A DNA stretch of 64,000 nucleotides from CBDCDJ01 sp965215355 (GCA_965215355.1 CBDCDJ010000007.1:806001-870000), one strand, 5' to 3'. Positions 7,303-16,326 are shown, counted from the stretch's first letter. Numbers and translations are program-made. The notes: a model not told the origin generated them from the letters alone.

Positions 7303-10295
7303 GGTACGCCTTCCGGCGGCTCGAGCAAGGCTCTTGGAAAGGTAAACCCGCTGTCGAAGCCCTGGCTGAAGCCGCGGCTCGCGCCGGGCGTCGTCAGGGT
7401 GACGGAGACCGCGCCGGTTTTGGTGTCCAAACTCCCGTACAGCGCCCAGCAGCAGCGGTCCCAGACGAGGCGCAGCTCGGGCTGAAAGGTGTACGGGCTC
7501 TGCGCGGGGTCGCTGTTGGTGAAGTCCCACACGTCGTTGAACAGCGCGGCGACGTAGAGCTGGTCGAAAAACTTGACCGTGAAGCCGACGTCGCCGATGG
7601 TCAGCCGACTGGTGCTCAAGTCCTCGGTCGCTTGGTTGTAAGCGCCGTCGTAGCGGAGCGCGCCCTGCACCCCGACGACGTCGAACAGGCTCGTCGCCAG
7701 ACTCAGGTTGAGGTTGCGCAGGTAGGTCTCGGGCTGCGCGTCGTCGGCCAGCGCCACGTTGACCAGCAGCTCGACGCCGAACTGCAGCGCGGGCGTCGCC
7801 ACGTTTTGGACCGAGCCGCGCAGCTCGAGGCCCGAATTCTCAAAACCGCCCGCGCCGTCCTGCAGTGTCGGGTTGCGCGTCGTGCCGTAACTCAGCCGCC
7901 AGTCTATCTCCTGGTCGGTCAGGTCGTCGATAAAAGCCACGCCGTAGGTCTCGCGCGTGTCGGGGTTGTACTCCAGCCCGAGGAGTTCGGGCGGGATGAG
8001 CGGGTAGCCGGTGAGTTCCAGCGCCGCCACGCCGCGCCAGCGAACGCTTAAACGGCTGTCTTGCCAGGGCGAACCCGGTGCGTCGCTGGTCAGGCCGTCC
8101 CGGGCGCGCTGAAAGTCGAAGCGCTGGACCAGGGTGACCTCGAAGGGTTCGACGGTCGCGCCGAATTCAAAGGCCACGCGCTCGGTTTCGTGGTCGTTTA
8201 AGTCGCGGGCGTAGCTGAAGCGCAAGCCCGGCACCGCGTCGCCCAGGTCGAGCGTGCCCAGGGTGAGGCCGAACACGAACGGCTGGTAGTAAGCGGGCCG
8301 CTCGTCCTCTAGGGGTAGCGGCGGCTCGAAGGTGTAACCGCCCAAAAAGTCCACGGCGAACAAAGGCGGCAAGCCGTAGTCGATTTCGAACACGAGTTCG
8401 CTCTCGTTGTCGCGCTCGCCGCGGACATCCAGCGGCTTGAAGTCGGCGACGTAAGTGACGGCGAACGAGGCGGCCAGACGGGGTTCGGGCGAGCGTAGCG
8501 CGACGCGGGTCAGCAGCGTGCCCGGGTCCTGTTCGCGAAAGTCGTAGGTGTTTTGAAAGGTGACGCTGAACCAGTTCAAATTGCCGAACAGGGTGAGGTC
8601 GGTGGTGAGCGGTTCCAGGCCGACCGCGTCCGGGCGGTTCTCGAACACGAACACGTAGCCGCCGCGCGCCGAGAAACTCAGCCACGGGGCCGGGTCGAGT
8701 TGCAGGTCGGCGTCCAGCCTCACGACGTTGCCGAGGTTGTACAGGCTGTCGAACAAAAAGGGCGTCTCGCCCTCGTTGATGTCGCGCACAAAGCGCACCC
8801 CGAAACTGCCGAAGCTCAAGGTTTGGCTGACGTCCAGTTGCGTGTACCAGTCGACGAGCCGCTCGCCGCTGCCGCCCGGATTTCGCGTGGTGTAGTACTG
8901 GCCCACAAAGTCGCTGCGCGCCGACACGCTGAACCCCGTCCAGGGCGTGAGGGGGTCGAGGGTGAGCGTGTAGCCGCCGAGCAGCCGCCCGCCGCTGCTG
9001 CGGGGCGTCGTCGCGGCGCTGCGGTTCGTCGGGTTGCTCTGGTCTTCGAACACGCCTAAGTCGAGCCGCGGCGCGCTGAGCCGGAACGGCCCCACGCGGT
9101 ACTCGTCCGTTTCGGCCTCGAGCGTGACGCGCGCGTAGGTGCGCAGCGGCACGTCGCTGCCGTCGTAAGCGGGCTCGGCGACGTCGTCGTCGCGGTCGAG
9201 GTCGAAAAAACCCGTCGTGCTCAAAGTCACGCCGAAGCCGGCCACGCTCGTGCTCGCCGCCGCGCCGTACTCGACCAGGCGCTGGCGGCGCTCGTCGTCG
9301 CGCTCGGCAAAGGCCGCGACCGAGACGACGCCGGGCTCGTCGAGAAGTTCGTCGGCGGTGTCGTAGCGCACCCGAAAGGTCACCTCGTCGCGCGTCTTGT
9401 CCGTCGGCACGCGGTTCGCGTCGTAGACGATGAACGAGGGCACGTAAAAAAAGTCGACGCGGCCCTGGCCGGTTTCGGTGTAGAAGCGGTGGTTGACGCC
9501 GCCGCCCAGGTAGCTCGTGGTGGTGCGCCCGCCCAGCAGCCCGTTGGTGAACAGGTTGCCCTCGCCCGGCACGATGTCGGCGTAGTAACGCACCGAAAAG
9601 GTGCCGAGCGCGTTCGGCCCGGCCACGTAAGGGAGGTCGATAGAGACGTTCGCCCGCGCCGTCGCCGAGCCCTGCGTGATGCTGAGCCGCGGTTGCCGGT
9701 CGGGCGGCGCTAAGGGGATGACGAGGAGCGGCAGCAGCAGCACGGGCAGCTCGCGAATCACCACCGTCACTTCAAAGGCGACGAGGCGGTCGCCGGGATA
9801 AAGCTCTAGCCGGGCAGCCCGAAAGCCGTAGTCCTGCACCTGTTGGTCGCAGCGGCTGCAGGGGCTGAAGCGCCCGCTCAACACGTCGATTTGCCCCGGC
9901 ACCCGCGAGGCGTCCACGCCGAGCACGTCGATGGCCTCGGTGACGATGAGTACGTCTTTACCAGTGAAAGTCTGGTCTTCCAACTCGATGACGAGGTCGT
10001 TCCCGGCAATGGTTTCGTCCGCCGACTTGAACGTGCCGAAGCCGACCACGCGCACGAGCTTGTTGGTAAAGTCGATTTCGACTTCGTCGGCAATCAACTG
10101 CTGGTCGTCGATGGTCACGGTCACGGGCGAGCCCTTGACCACGTAATACTCCACCTCTTGGCCGTCCGGCAGGGTGAGGTTGCGGACTTCCAACTGGCTC
10201 GTCGGGTCGTCGCCCGCGGTCGAGATGGTGACTTTTGCGCCAAAGGCCAAGCTGCCCAGCAAAACGACCAAGACGGCCAGCCATACCCGCCGCAC
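7299..10295 (-). CDS. LptD/OstA-like outer-membrane protein
   Basis: A 998-residue exported protein. After a signal peptide (about residues 1-20) comes an OstA-like region with short beta repeats such as QQLIADEVEIDF and GKDVLIVTEAID, as in the LptA/LptD N-terminal domain. A hydrophobic stretch around residues 185-200 and a long aromatic-rich beta-barrel-like region follow. A CSRC motif lies near residue 145. GTG at 10295, one base after the upstream permease stop, is preferred over earlier starts inside that gene. Following two LptF/G permeases, it probably exports an envelope glycolipid. Deinococcota generally lack classical LPS, so the cargo is unknown. Confidence 0.75.
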   Translation of the reverse strand: MRRVWLAVLVVLLGSLAFGAKVTISTAGDDPTSQLEVRNLTLPDGQEVEYYVVKGSPVTVTIDDQQLIADEVEIDFTNKLVRVVGFGTFKSADETIAGNDLVIELEDQTFTGKDVLIVTEAIDVLGVDASRVPGQIDVLSGRFSPCSRCDQQVQDYGFRAARLELYPGDRLVAFEVTVVIRELPVLLLPLLVIPLAPPDRQPRLSITQGSATARANVSIDLPYVAGPNALGTFSVRYYADIVPGEGNLFTNGLLGGRTTTSYLGGGVNHRFYTETGQGRVDFFYVPSFIVYDANRVPTDKTRDEVTFRVRYDTADELLDEPGVVSVAAFAERDDERRQRLVEYGAAASTSVAGFGVTLSTTGFFDLDRDDDVAEPAYDGSDVPLRTYARVTLEAETDEYRVGPFRLSAPRLDLGVFEDQSNPTNRSAATTPRSSGGRLLGGYTLTLDPLTPWTGFSVSARSDFVGQYYTTRNPGGSGERLVDWYTQLDVSQTLSFGSFGVRFVRDINEGETPFLFDSLYNLGNVVRLDADLQLDPAPWLSFSARGGYVFVFENRPDAVGLEPLTTDLTLFGNLNWFSVTFQNTYDFREQDPGTLLTRVALRSPEPRLAASFAVTYVADFKPLDVRGERDNESELVFEIDYGLPPLFAVDFLGGYTFEPPLPLEDERPAYYQPFVFGLTLGTLDLGDAVPGLRFSYARDLNDHETERVAFEFGATVEPFEVTLVQRFDFQRARDGLTSDAPGSPWQDSRLSVRWRGVAALELTGYPLIPPELLGLEYNPDTRETYGVAFIDDLTDQEIDWRLSYGTTRNPTLQDGAGGFENSGLELRGSVQNVATPALQFGVELLVNVALADDAQPETYLRNLNLSLATSLFDVVGVQGALRYDGAYNQATEDLSTSRLTIGDVGFTVKFFDQLYVAALFNDVWDFTNSDPAQSPYTFQPELRLVWDRCCWALYGSLDTKTGAVSVTLTTPGASRGFSQGFDSGFTFPRALLEPPEGVP

Positions 10296-10296
10296 C

Positions 10297-11367
10297 CTAG
10301 CGCCTCCAGGCGGCGGCGAGCAGGCCCACCCCCGCGGCGGCGTACAAAAACACCGGCAGCCAGCCCGCCAGCCAGGCCGGAATCGTGCCTTGTGCGCCGA
10401 GCGAGTTGGCAACCGCCCAGGTCGCGTAGTAGATAAACGTCAAGAACAGCACCGCCACCAACCCGAGCGAAGCGTTGCGGCGAAAACTCACCAGTCCGAT
10501 GGCGAGCGCGAACAGGGCGAACGCCGTCGCCGCCAGGGGCTCGGCGAACTTGCGGTGCAAGGCGGTCCACTCGGCGTTTTTCTCGCCCAGCGGGTCGCGC
10601 AGCCGCGACAGCAGGGTGCGCAGCGGCAGGTAGACGAGTTCGGGCGTGGCGTTCGTCCCGGCGGCGAGTTCGCGTACCGGCAGCGTGGCGCGCTCGGCGG
10701 TCGCGTCCAAGACCACGCGGTTGTTGCGGTAGGTCGTGAACTTGATGCCCGACAAGTCCCACACGCCAGCCGCCTCGTCAAGGGTGCCGCTCTGCGCCTG
10801 CACGACCTCGCGCGGGCCTTGCGCGCCGCCCGACTGAATCACGGTCACGTTGCGAAAGCGCCCGCCGGGAGCCAGCGCCTCGATAAACACGCTGCGCCCG
10901 AGCGAGTCCGTAAAAAAGCTGCCCTCCTCCAAAAAGCTTTCCGGGCTGCGGATGAGAATGTCTTTTTGCACCTCGGCAGCCCGAGCCTCGCTCCAGGGGA
11001 TGACCGACTCGTTGACAATGAAGCTCACCGCGCTCACCGCCAAGCCGAGGAAGATGAGCGGCACCGTGAACTGCCGCGGGCTGAGGCCCAACAGCAAGGC
11101 CGCTTTAACCTCGCTGTCCTGAACCAGCCGGGTCAGTCCCAGGAGCGCCGCGAACAGCAGCGCCAGCGGGATGCCGCGCCCGGCCGCGCCCGGCAGCTTG
11201 TAGAGCAAAAACTGCGCGACGAGTGAAGGCGGCGCGCCTCGAGCGATGATGTCGGCCAAAACGTTGACAAAAAACAGCCCCAGCAGCAGCAGCAGCAGCG
11301 CCACGAGCCCGGCCCCGTAGAGCGGCAGGATTTCGCGGAAAAGGTAGAGGCTGAAGCGCTTGGTCAT
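10297..11367 (-). CDS. LptF/LptG-family permease
   Basis: A 356-residue inner-membrane permease of the YjgP/YjgQ family, which with the ATPase LptB extracts a lipid from the inner membrane. There are three N-terminal transmembrane segments (about 15-40, 60-85, 100-125), a periplasmic beta-rich region (about 125-270) and three C-terminal segments. The ARLVQDSE-type coupling region after segment two is present as TRLVQDSEVKAALLLG. Start ATG at 11367, ten bases after the second permease gene. No lptB is in the window. Confidence 0.85.
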   Translation of the reverse strand: MTKRFSLYLFREILPLYGAGLVALLLLLLGLFFVNVLADIIARGAPPSLVAQFLLYKLPGAAGRGIPLALLFAALLGLTRLVQDSEVKAALLLGLSPRQFTVPLIFLGLAVSAVSFIVNESVIPWSEARAAEVQKDILIRSPESFLEEGSFFTDSLGRSVFIEALAPGGRFRNVTVIQSGGAQGPREVVQAQSGTLDEAAGVWDLSGIKFTTYRNNRVVLDATAERATLPVRELAAGTNATPELVYLPLRTLLSRLRDPLGEKNAEWTALHRKFAEPLAATAFALFALAIGLVSFRRNASLGLVAVLFLTFIYYATWAVANSLGAQGTIPAWLAGWLPVFLYAAAGVGLLAAAWRR

Positions 11368-11377
11368 GGTACCCGAG

Positions 11378-12448
11378 TCACCTGAGCCTGCGCCAGGCGA
11401 CGAGCACGCCCAGCGCGCCCACCACCGCGCTCGTCAGCCACGCGGCGGTGACGGGCGGCAGCACGCGCTGTTCGAAAAAGTTACCCGACAGCGTCCACAG
11501 CACGTAAAACACCACGATGAGAACGATCGTCCAGCCGAAGCCCGCCGAGCGGCCGTGCAGGGTCAGCCCGAGCGCCCCCGCGATGAGCGCGAAAATCGTC
11601 GCGCCGAAGGCGTCCGCCAAACGGCGGTGCAGCGTAAAGGTGAGGTCACGCGTCTCGCCGCCCGAGGCGCGCGCCGCGCCCAAACGCCGCGCGAGTTCGG
11701 ACAAGGTCAGTTGGTCGCTGCTCGTCAGACTTTCGCTCGCCGCCGCGTCGCTGCTGAAAGGCAGCGTGAGTTCGGGGGTGACTTCGGGTGCTGCTCCCGG
11801 CTCCGTAACTTGCGCGTCTTGCAGCGTCCAGGTTTGCTCGCCCCGCTCGCTGTTCCACACGCCCTCCGGCGCGGTCACGGTGGTGCCGTCGCTTTGGATG
11901 ACGAGCACGCCGCTCAGCGAAGCGCGGTTGGGGTCGTCCTCGTCGGCCTGGACGCGGCCCGCGTAGAACACGCCCAGGTCGGGCACGCGGTAAGCCACGT
12001 TGGTCTGCAACTCGGCCGGGGGCCGGTCGTAGTAAAAGCTGTTGACGAGCGCGTCTTCGGCCTCGACGCCCAGGGGTTCTAGAAAGCCGTTGTTGAAGAC
12101 CGCCACGAGGCTCACTGCCAAGCCGAACAAGAGGAGCGGCGTGAGCAACTTCAAGGGCGGCACCCCGGCGGCGTAGGTGGCTTTGAGTTCGGAATCTTTC
12201 GCCAAGCGCCCGGTTGCTAGGAGCACCGCGAAGACGAGCGCGACCGGCAGCGCGATGTGCAGGATGTAAGGCAGCTTGTAGAGCATGAGTTGCCCGACCT
12301 GCCCCAGGGACGCGCCGTAGTAAATCAAAAAGTTGGAATAGGTCACGAGGGTGTCGATGGACAGCAGCAGCCAAAAGGCGGCCAAGCCCAGCAGGTACAG
12401 CCAAAACGTTTCACGAACGACGTAACGCGCGAGCTTGGGTCCGAGCAC
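11378..12448 (-). CDS. LptF/LptG-family permease, first gene of the operon
   Basis: A 356-residue paralogue of the next gene, with the same plan: YVVRETFWLYLLGLAAFW leads segment one, the coupling region reads GRLAKDSELKATYAAGVPP, then a periplasmic domain and three C-terminal helices. The two permeases would form the LptFG heterodimer. Reading frame exists upstream, but GTG at 12448 is chosen because the protein aligns with its paralogue from there and a TATACT box lies five bases before it. Confidence 0.85.
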   Translation of the reverse strand: MLGPKLARYVVRETFWLYLLGLAAFWLLLSIDTLVTYSNFLIYYGASLGQVGQLMLYKLPYILHIALPVALVFAVLLATGRLAKDSELKATYAAGVPPLKLLTPLLLFGLAVSLVAVFNNGFLEPLGVEAEDALVNSFYYDRPPAELQTNVAYRVPDLGVFYAGRVQADEDDPNRASLSGVLVIQSDGTTVTAPEGVWNSERGEQTWTLQDAQVTEPGAAPEVTPELTLPFSSDAAASESLTSSDQLTLSELARRLGAARASGGETRDLTFTLHRRLADAFGATIFALIAGALGLTLHGRSAGFGWTIVLIVVFYVLWTLSGNFFEQRVLPPVTAAWLTSAVVGALGVLVAWRRLR

Positions 12449-12453
12449 AGCGC

Positions 12454-12459
12454 AGTATA
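12454..12459 (-). promoter_or_regulatory. -10 box of the lptFG-lptD-like operon
   Basis: TATACT on the minus strand, five bases before the GTG at 12448. It excludes longer starts for the permease and marks the operon start. Confidence 0.55.
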
Positions 12460-12549
12460 CCGAGGCCGGTGTGAGAAGGGGAGTAAGAAAAGAAACGGCG
12501 AAAAACCGTCTTTGTTGTAGCGGTTGCCGAATCCCGGAGCGTTGAAAGT

Positions 12550-12983
12550 CTAAGGCTTGCTTTGATAAAAGGTAATCGTAGGCCCGTACTCCTCGGGTTC
12601 GGTTGCGTAGTCCACCGTAAACTCGAGGTTGGGAAACTTGGTTTTCAGGGCACATGTCCAGCACTCCACCAGCACCTCGCCGAGGTATTCGTAGGTCTCG
12701 AGGTCGTTCTCGCCATCGTTTGAAAACAAGTCGTAAACGTGAAGATGGTTGATGAGCGCCTCGAGCGCTCGGTTGTCGCCTTTCAGTTCATCGTGCCAGT
12801 GCTGCATCATTTCCTCGTAGCCTTTTGAGCCCTGAAGTAGCAACCGCCCACCTCGACGATGTCCGGCCAAAAAAGACCCGAGAACGCCACGGCGAGGTCG
12901 AGGTTGCCGTGAAAATTCATAAAGTCCCTAAGGTCGAAGTCGGGCTGTGCCCACTCGGCTTGCCACTTTGTAAAACGTTTCAT
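12550..12983 (-). pseudogene. Small conserved-looking gene split by a one-base frameshift
   Basis: Two frames together give one coherent protein of about 145 residues. The first runs from ATG 12983 (MKRFTKWQ...) to VGGCYFRAQK near 12825; the second continues GYEEMMQHWHDELKG to the stop at 12550. They join if one A is restored to the AAAA run near 12825, or by -1 slippage there. Acidic and aromatic composition with no stop suggests a real protein. I do not recognise the family. A genuine mutation, a sequencing error and programmed slippage cannot be separated here. Confidence 0.6.
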
Positions 12984-13128
12984 TTTTGTTTGGTCGAGGG
13001 GTCGCCGCTTCATAAACCTCTGTCTCAGAGCGTTACTCTGAACGTTGCTGTAGTGAGAGGATTATAAATCATCTCGAGCCGGAATCTGCCCGAAGTGCAT
13101 AAAATTGTAGAAGGAGGCTCGAGTCTGC

Positions 13129-13746
13129 ATGTACAACCGAGACGACCTGCGCAGCACCTACGACAAAACCGCTCGAGACCGCGACGCTGTAAAAGCCTCG
13201 GGGTGGAAACTCGAGGAGCGCAAACGTTTTTTAGACGAGTTGAAAGCTGCGGGGCAAAAGACGCTGCTCGAACTCGGCGCAGGCCCCGGTCGGGACGCCC
13301 TGTTTTTCAAGCGCAACGGTTTGGAAGTCACCGCGACCGACCTGTCGCCCGAGATGGTGCGGCTGTGCCGGGCGAAAGGACTCAGGGCGCGAGTCATGGA
13401 CTTTATGGCCCTGGACTTTCAAGACGCTTCTTTCGATGGAGTATTCGCGCTGAACGCTTTGCTGCACACGCCCAAAAAGAATTTGCCGGACGTTTTGACA
13501 GGCGTCCGCCGCGTGCTGAAACCGGGCGGGCTTTTTTACCTCGGCGTCTACGGCGGCCACGACTTCGAGGGCGTGTGGCCGGACGACCCGCTCGAGCCCC
13601 AGCGCTTTTTCGCTTACTACAGGGACCGGGACTTGCTGAAACGCGTCACCCAAACCTTTGACCTCGTTTACTTCCGGCAGGTTCAGGTTGAACGCGGGGC
13701 GGACTTTCACTTTCAGTCGCTCGTGCTCCGCAAGCCGCAGCTTTAG
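13129..13746 (+). CDS. Class I SAM-dependent methyltransferase
   Basis: A 205-residue cytoplasmic methyltransferase. Motif I is LLELGAGPGRDALFF (about residues 47-61), motif II TATDLSPEMV follows, and VMDFMALDFQDASFDGVFALNALLHT and RRVLKPGGLFYLGVY cover the later Rossmann motifs. Substrate unknown; length fits Methyltransf_11/25 small-molecule enzymes. ATG at 13129 has a strong AAGGAGG at 13111-13117. The gene precedes the SufU-like gene by 24 bp, but that gene has its own -10 box. Confidence 0.85.
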   Translation: MYNRDDLRSTYDKTARDRDAVKASGWKLEERKRFLDELKAAGQKTLLELGAGPGRDALFFKRNGLEVTATDLSPEMVRLCRAKGLRARVMDFMALDFQDASFDGVFALNALLHTPKKNLPDVLTGVRRVLKPGGLFYLGVYGGHDFEGVWPDDPLEPQRFFAYYRDRDLLKRVTQTFDLVYFRQVQVERGADFHFQSLVLRKPQL

Positions 13747-13758
13747 CCGATGTTCGTT

Positions 13759-13764
13759 TAAGCT
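13759..13764 (+). promoter_or_regulatory. -10 box of the sufU-like gene, leaderless type
   Basis: TAAGCT six bases before the ATG at 13771, with no Shine-Dalgarno site between. Confidence 0.45.
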
Positions 13765-13770
13765 GTTGCC

Positions 13771-14220
13771 ATGTCGTTTTTAGACAACCTCTACAAAGAA
13801 ATCATCTTGGAGCACTACAAACGCCCGCGCAACCGGGGCGAGCTTGAAGGGGCGACGGTGTCGCGTGAGGGCGTCAACCCGTCGTGCGGGGACGAGTTGG
13901 AGCTGTTCTTGGTTGTCACCGACGGCGTCGTGAAAGATGTTAAGTTCGTCGGCGAGGGTTGCGCCATCAGCCAGGCGAGCACCTCGATGATGACCGAAGC
14001 CGTCAAGGGCAAAACCGTCGCGGACGTGCTCGGTTTGTCGCAGGACTTCAAGGCGATGCTGCACGGCGACGGCGTGGCCGACACCCTGGGCGACCTCAAA
14101 ACGCTGCAGGGGATTTCAAAGCTGCACGCCCGGGTGAAGTGCGCGGCACTGCCCTGGGTGACGTTGGAAGAGGCGCTGGCTCGAGCCGACCCCTCCGGCC
14201 CGAAGGGCCACCTCCCCTAA
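13771..14220 (+). CDS. sufU: SufU-like (NifU/IscU family) Fe-S cluster scaffold or sulfur acceptor
   Basis: A 149-residue member of the SUF NifU-like family. The three conserved cysteines are visible: NPSCGD near residue 40, EGCAIS near 65 and VKCAALPW near 128. The 18-21 residue insertion separating SufU from IscU appears present between the second and third. It accepts sulfur from SufS, as scaffold or zinc-dependent sulfurtransferase. No other suf gene lies nearby; the suf operon is presumably elsewhere. Confidence 0.9.
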   Translation: MSFLDNLYKEIILEHYKRPRNRGELEGATVSREGVNPSCGDELELFLVVTDGVVKDVKFVGEGCAISQASTSMMTEAVKGKTVADVLGLSQDFKAMLHGDGVADTLGDLKTLQGISKLHARVKCAALPWVTLEEALARADPSGPKGHLP

Positions 14221-14249
14221 AAAGGGAGGACCAATCAAACCCTCTTTTT

Positions 14250-14273
14250 ACTCGGTACTTTCAACTCGGTACT
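14250..14273. repeat. Two direct ACTCGGTACT copies, half of an intergenic repeat element
   Basis: ACTCGGTACT occurs at 14250-14259 and 14264-14273 between convergent genes, bordered by AAAAGGGA and TCCCTTT ends. It belongs to the NNCGAGT family also seen at 20166-20247, 24219-24300, 24803-24870 and partly at 45789-45812. Confidence 0.55.
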
Positions 14274-14280
14274 TTTCCCT

Positions 14281-14772
14281 TTAACTCGTCTCGGCCTTGG
14301 CGAGTTGAGGGCGGTCGCTGCGGGCGGGTTTGGGGGCGATGTCGAGGCTGCGCTCGAACGCCTGCAACATGCCGCGGAACTGCTCGCGGAACAGGTCGCG
14401 TTCCCTTTCCAAACGGTTCAGGTCGTTGTTCAACTCCCTGACGCGCGCTTGCGCCTCGCGGATCATCTCGTCGCGGCTGGCTTCGGCGTCTTTGAGGAGC
14501 AGTTGGGCTTCGCGCTTGGCGTTTTGCTTCATCTCGTTGCCGATTCGCTCGGCGGCGATGACCGCGCGCTTGAGTTCTAGTTCGGCGCTCTGCAACTCCT
14601 CGATGCGGTGCTCGCGTTTGGTGAGTTCGCTGTGGAGGCGCTGCTGCTCGCGGAGCAGGTCTTCGGTCTGTTCGGCCAGCTTCTCCAGAAAGTCCCGCAC
14701 CTGGTTTTTGGTGTAACCGTTGAGGGCGTGACCGAACTCCATGTGTTGGATGTCGAGCGGACTGAATCTCAT
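14281..14772 (-). CDS. divIVA: DivIVA-family cell-division/polarity protein
   Basis: A 163-residue coiled-coil protein that binds curved membrane at poles and septa. The N-terminus MRFSPLDIQHMEFGHALNGY matches the DivIVA lipid-binding domain, whose usual form is LTPLDI-x-x-KEF--GYD--EVDEFL; NQVRDFLEKL follows. Residues 35-140 are heptad-rich coiled coil. ATG at 14772 is chosen because homology starts there and the 18 upstream codons look unrelated. It closes the PNP-yggS-divIVA run, a pairing of yggS and divIVA common in Gram-positives and Deinococci. Confidence 0.88.
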   Translation of the reverse strand: MRFSPLDIQHMEFGHALNGYTKNQVRDFLEKLAEQTEDLLREQQRLHSELTKREHRIEELQSAELELKRAVIAAERIGNEMKQNAKREAQLLLKDAEASRDEMIREAQARVRELNNDLNRLERERDLFREQFRGMLQAFERSLDIAPKPARSDRPQLAKAETS

Positions 14773-14833
14773 ACCTAGCCTCGCGTTTCCTGTGCCGGGG
14801 AATATTTTAGAGCGCTCAGTCTGCAAACTTAAA

Positions 14834-15469
14834 TCACCTAAACAAGGCCGAGCCGATACGAACTAGAGTCGCGCCTTCTTCGACCGCCGCTTCGAAGTCG
14901 CCGCTCATGCCCATCGACAACTCTGTGAGCCCCAGTTTATCACGCAACTCACGAAGCTTTATAAAATATTTCCGAGTTTGCGCCTCGCCCTCCCCGTAAG
15001 GCGCAATCGTCATGAGCCCTTCGACGTTCACGTGACTGAGAGAAGAAGCGTAGTGGACCAGGTCTTCGGCTTCCGACACTTCAATTCCTTGTTTGCTTTC
15101 TTCTCCTGCGACGTTCACCTCGACGAGCGCGCGAAACGTGTGACCGCGTTTTTCACCCTGCTTTTGCAGCTCGTCGGCGAGGCGCTTTGAATTGAGTGAG
15201 TGAATCAGGGTGAAGCCCTCGCAGTATTTGACCTTGTTGCGCTGCAAGTTGCCGACGAAGTGCCACTCGACCTCTGCCAAGGCGTCTGTCTTGCCCTGCC
15301 ACTCTTGCACCCGGTTTTCGCCCAGGACACGGTGGCCGTGGCGCAGTACGGCTTGCCGGACTTCTGCGGGCGTGTGCCCTTTGGTCACGGCGACGAGTTT
15401 AACGTCTTCAGGGTCGCGCTGGACTCGAGCGCAGGCCGCCGCGATGCGCTCCCGAACCTCTAAAAACAT
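14834..15469 (-). CDS. yggS: YggS-family pyridoxal-phosphate homeostasis protein
   Basis: A 211-residue PLP-binding TIM-barrel protein that buffers PLP and affects amino-acid balance. VKLVAVTKGH carries the PLP lysine near residue 30, and GENRVQEWQGK, WHFVGNLQRNKVKY and LSMGMSGDFEAAVEEGATLVRIGSALFR are classical YggS blocks. Length is slightly below the usual 225-235. Start ATG at 15469, eleven bases after the PNP gene, so it is probably in one transcript with it. Confidence 0.92.
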   Translation of the reverse strand: MFLEVRERIAAACARVQRDPEDVKLVAVTKGHTPAEVRQAVLRHGHRVLGENRVQEWQGKTDALAEVEWHFVGNLQRNKVKYCEGFTLIHSLNSKRLADELQKQGEKRGHTFRALVEVNVAGEESKQGIEVSEAEDLVHYASSLSHVNVEGLMTIAPYGEGEAQTRKYFIKLRELRDKLGLTELSMGMSGDFEAAVEEGATLVRIGSALFR

Positions 15470-15480
15470 GACCTCGAGGC

Positions 15481-16314
15481 CTACAGCTTTTCCAGAACGG
15501 CTTTGACGAGCCGCCGAAACGTCTCACCGGAGCGTTCCGCCATTGCGACCACCTCGTCGCCGCTGGCGTGCTCGTCTCGGTCGGCGATCGCCATGTCGGT
15601 CACGACGGACAGGCCCAGCACGCGCATCCCTAAGTGCCGCGCCTTGATGACCTCGAACACGGTCGACATGCCGACGGCGTCCGCGCCCCAAGCCCGGAAC
15701 ATGCGCAGCTCGGCGCGGGTGGCGTAGCTCGGGCCGCTGATGGCTAAGTAAACGCCCTCCTGCAACCCAATGTCCAGCGTTCTCGCCACCGCTCGAGCCG
15801 TTTCCTGGTAAACCGGGTCGTAGCAGTCGAACATCACCGGAAAACGCTCGCCCCTCGCGTCGTTCGGGCCGATGAGCGGGTTGTCGCCGGTAAAGTTTAT
15901 AAAGTCGCGTTGCAGCATGATGTCGCCCGCTCGCCAGGCCGGGTTGAGGCCGCCGCAGGCGTTGCTCACCACCAAACTGCGCGCGCCGAGAGCGTGCATG
16001 GTTTGCAGCGGAAAAACGTTCTGCGCCGCGCTGACGCCCTCGTAGTAGTGCACGCGCCCCTGCATGGCGACGACGTTTTTGCCTGAAAGCGTGCCGAACA
16101 CCAGGCGGCCCGCGTGGCCGGGCGCGCTGCTCGCCGTAAAGCCGGGGATGTCGGCGAAGGGCAGCGCTGCCACCGGGTCTATCTCGTCGGCCAGCGGCCC
16201 CAAGCCCGACCCCAAGATGACGGCGACGTCGGGGCGAAAGTCGGTCGTGCGTCTCAGGGTGGCGAGCGCTTTCTCGAGCTGGGCCGGGGCGGGTTGGGTC
16301 GGAGGAGTAGACAT
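15481..16314 (-). CDS. punA: Purine-nucleoside phosphorylase (trimeric, PunA type)
   Basis: A 277-residue phosphorylase splitting inosine or guanosine with phosphate in purine salvage. Family blocks are VILGSGLGPLADEI (phosphate loop), GRVHYYEG, VSNACGGLNPAWRAGDIM and the base-site region AWGADAVGMSTVFEVIKARH. The start is ATG at 16314 because a TATCAT box lies six bases before it; upstream codons would overlap that promoter. It is the first gene of an operon with yggS and divIVA and is divergent from bamA. Confidence 0.92.
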   Translation of the reverse strand: MSTPPTQPAPAQLEKALATLRRTTDFRPDVAVILGSGLGPLADEIDPVAALPFADIPGFTASSAPGHAGRLVFGTLSGKNVVAMQGRVHYYEGVSAAQNVFPLQTMHALGARSLVVSNACGGLNPAWRAGDIMLQRDFINFTGDNPLIGPNDARGERFPVMFDCYDPVYQETARAVARTLDIGLQEGVYLAISGPSYATRAELRMFRAWGADAVGMSTVFEVIKARHLGMRVLGLSVVTDMAIADRDEHASGDEVVAMAERSGETFRRLVKAVLEKL

Positions 16315-16320
16315 AAACGC

Positions 16321-16326
16321 ATGATA
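16321..16326 (-). promoter_or_regulatory. -10 box of the PNP-yggS-divIVA operon
   Basis: TATCAT on the minus strand, six bases before the ATG at 16314; no Shine-Dalgarno site, so the transcript is probably leaderless. Confidence 0.55.

Noticed and set aside
12825..12832. Programmed -1 frameshift site
   Set aside because: The sequence is not a canonical X-XXY-YYZ heptamer and no downstream pseudoknot is evident; mutation or sequencing error is more likely.
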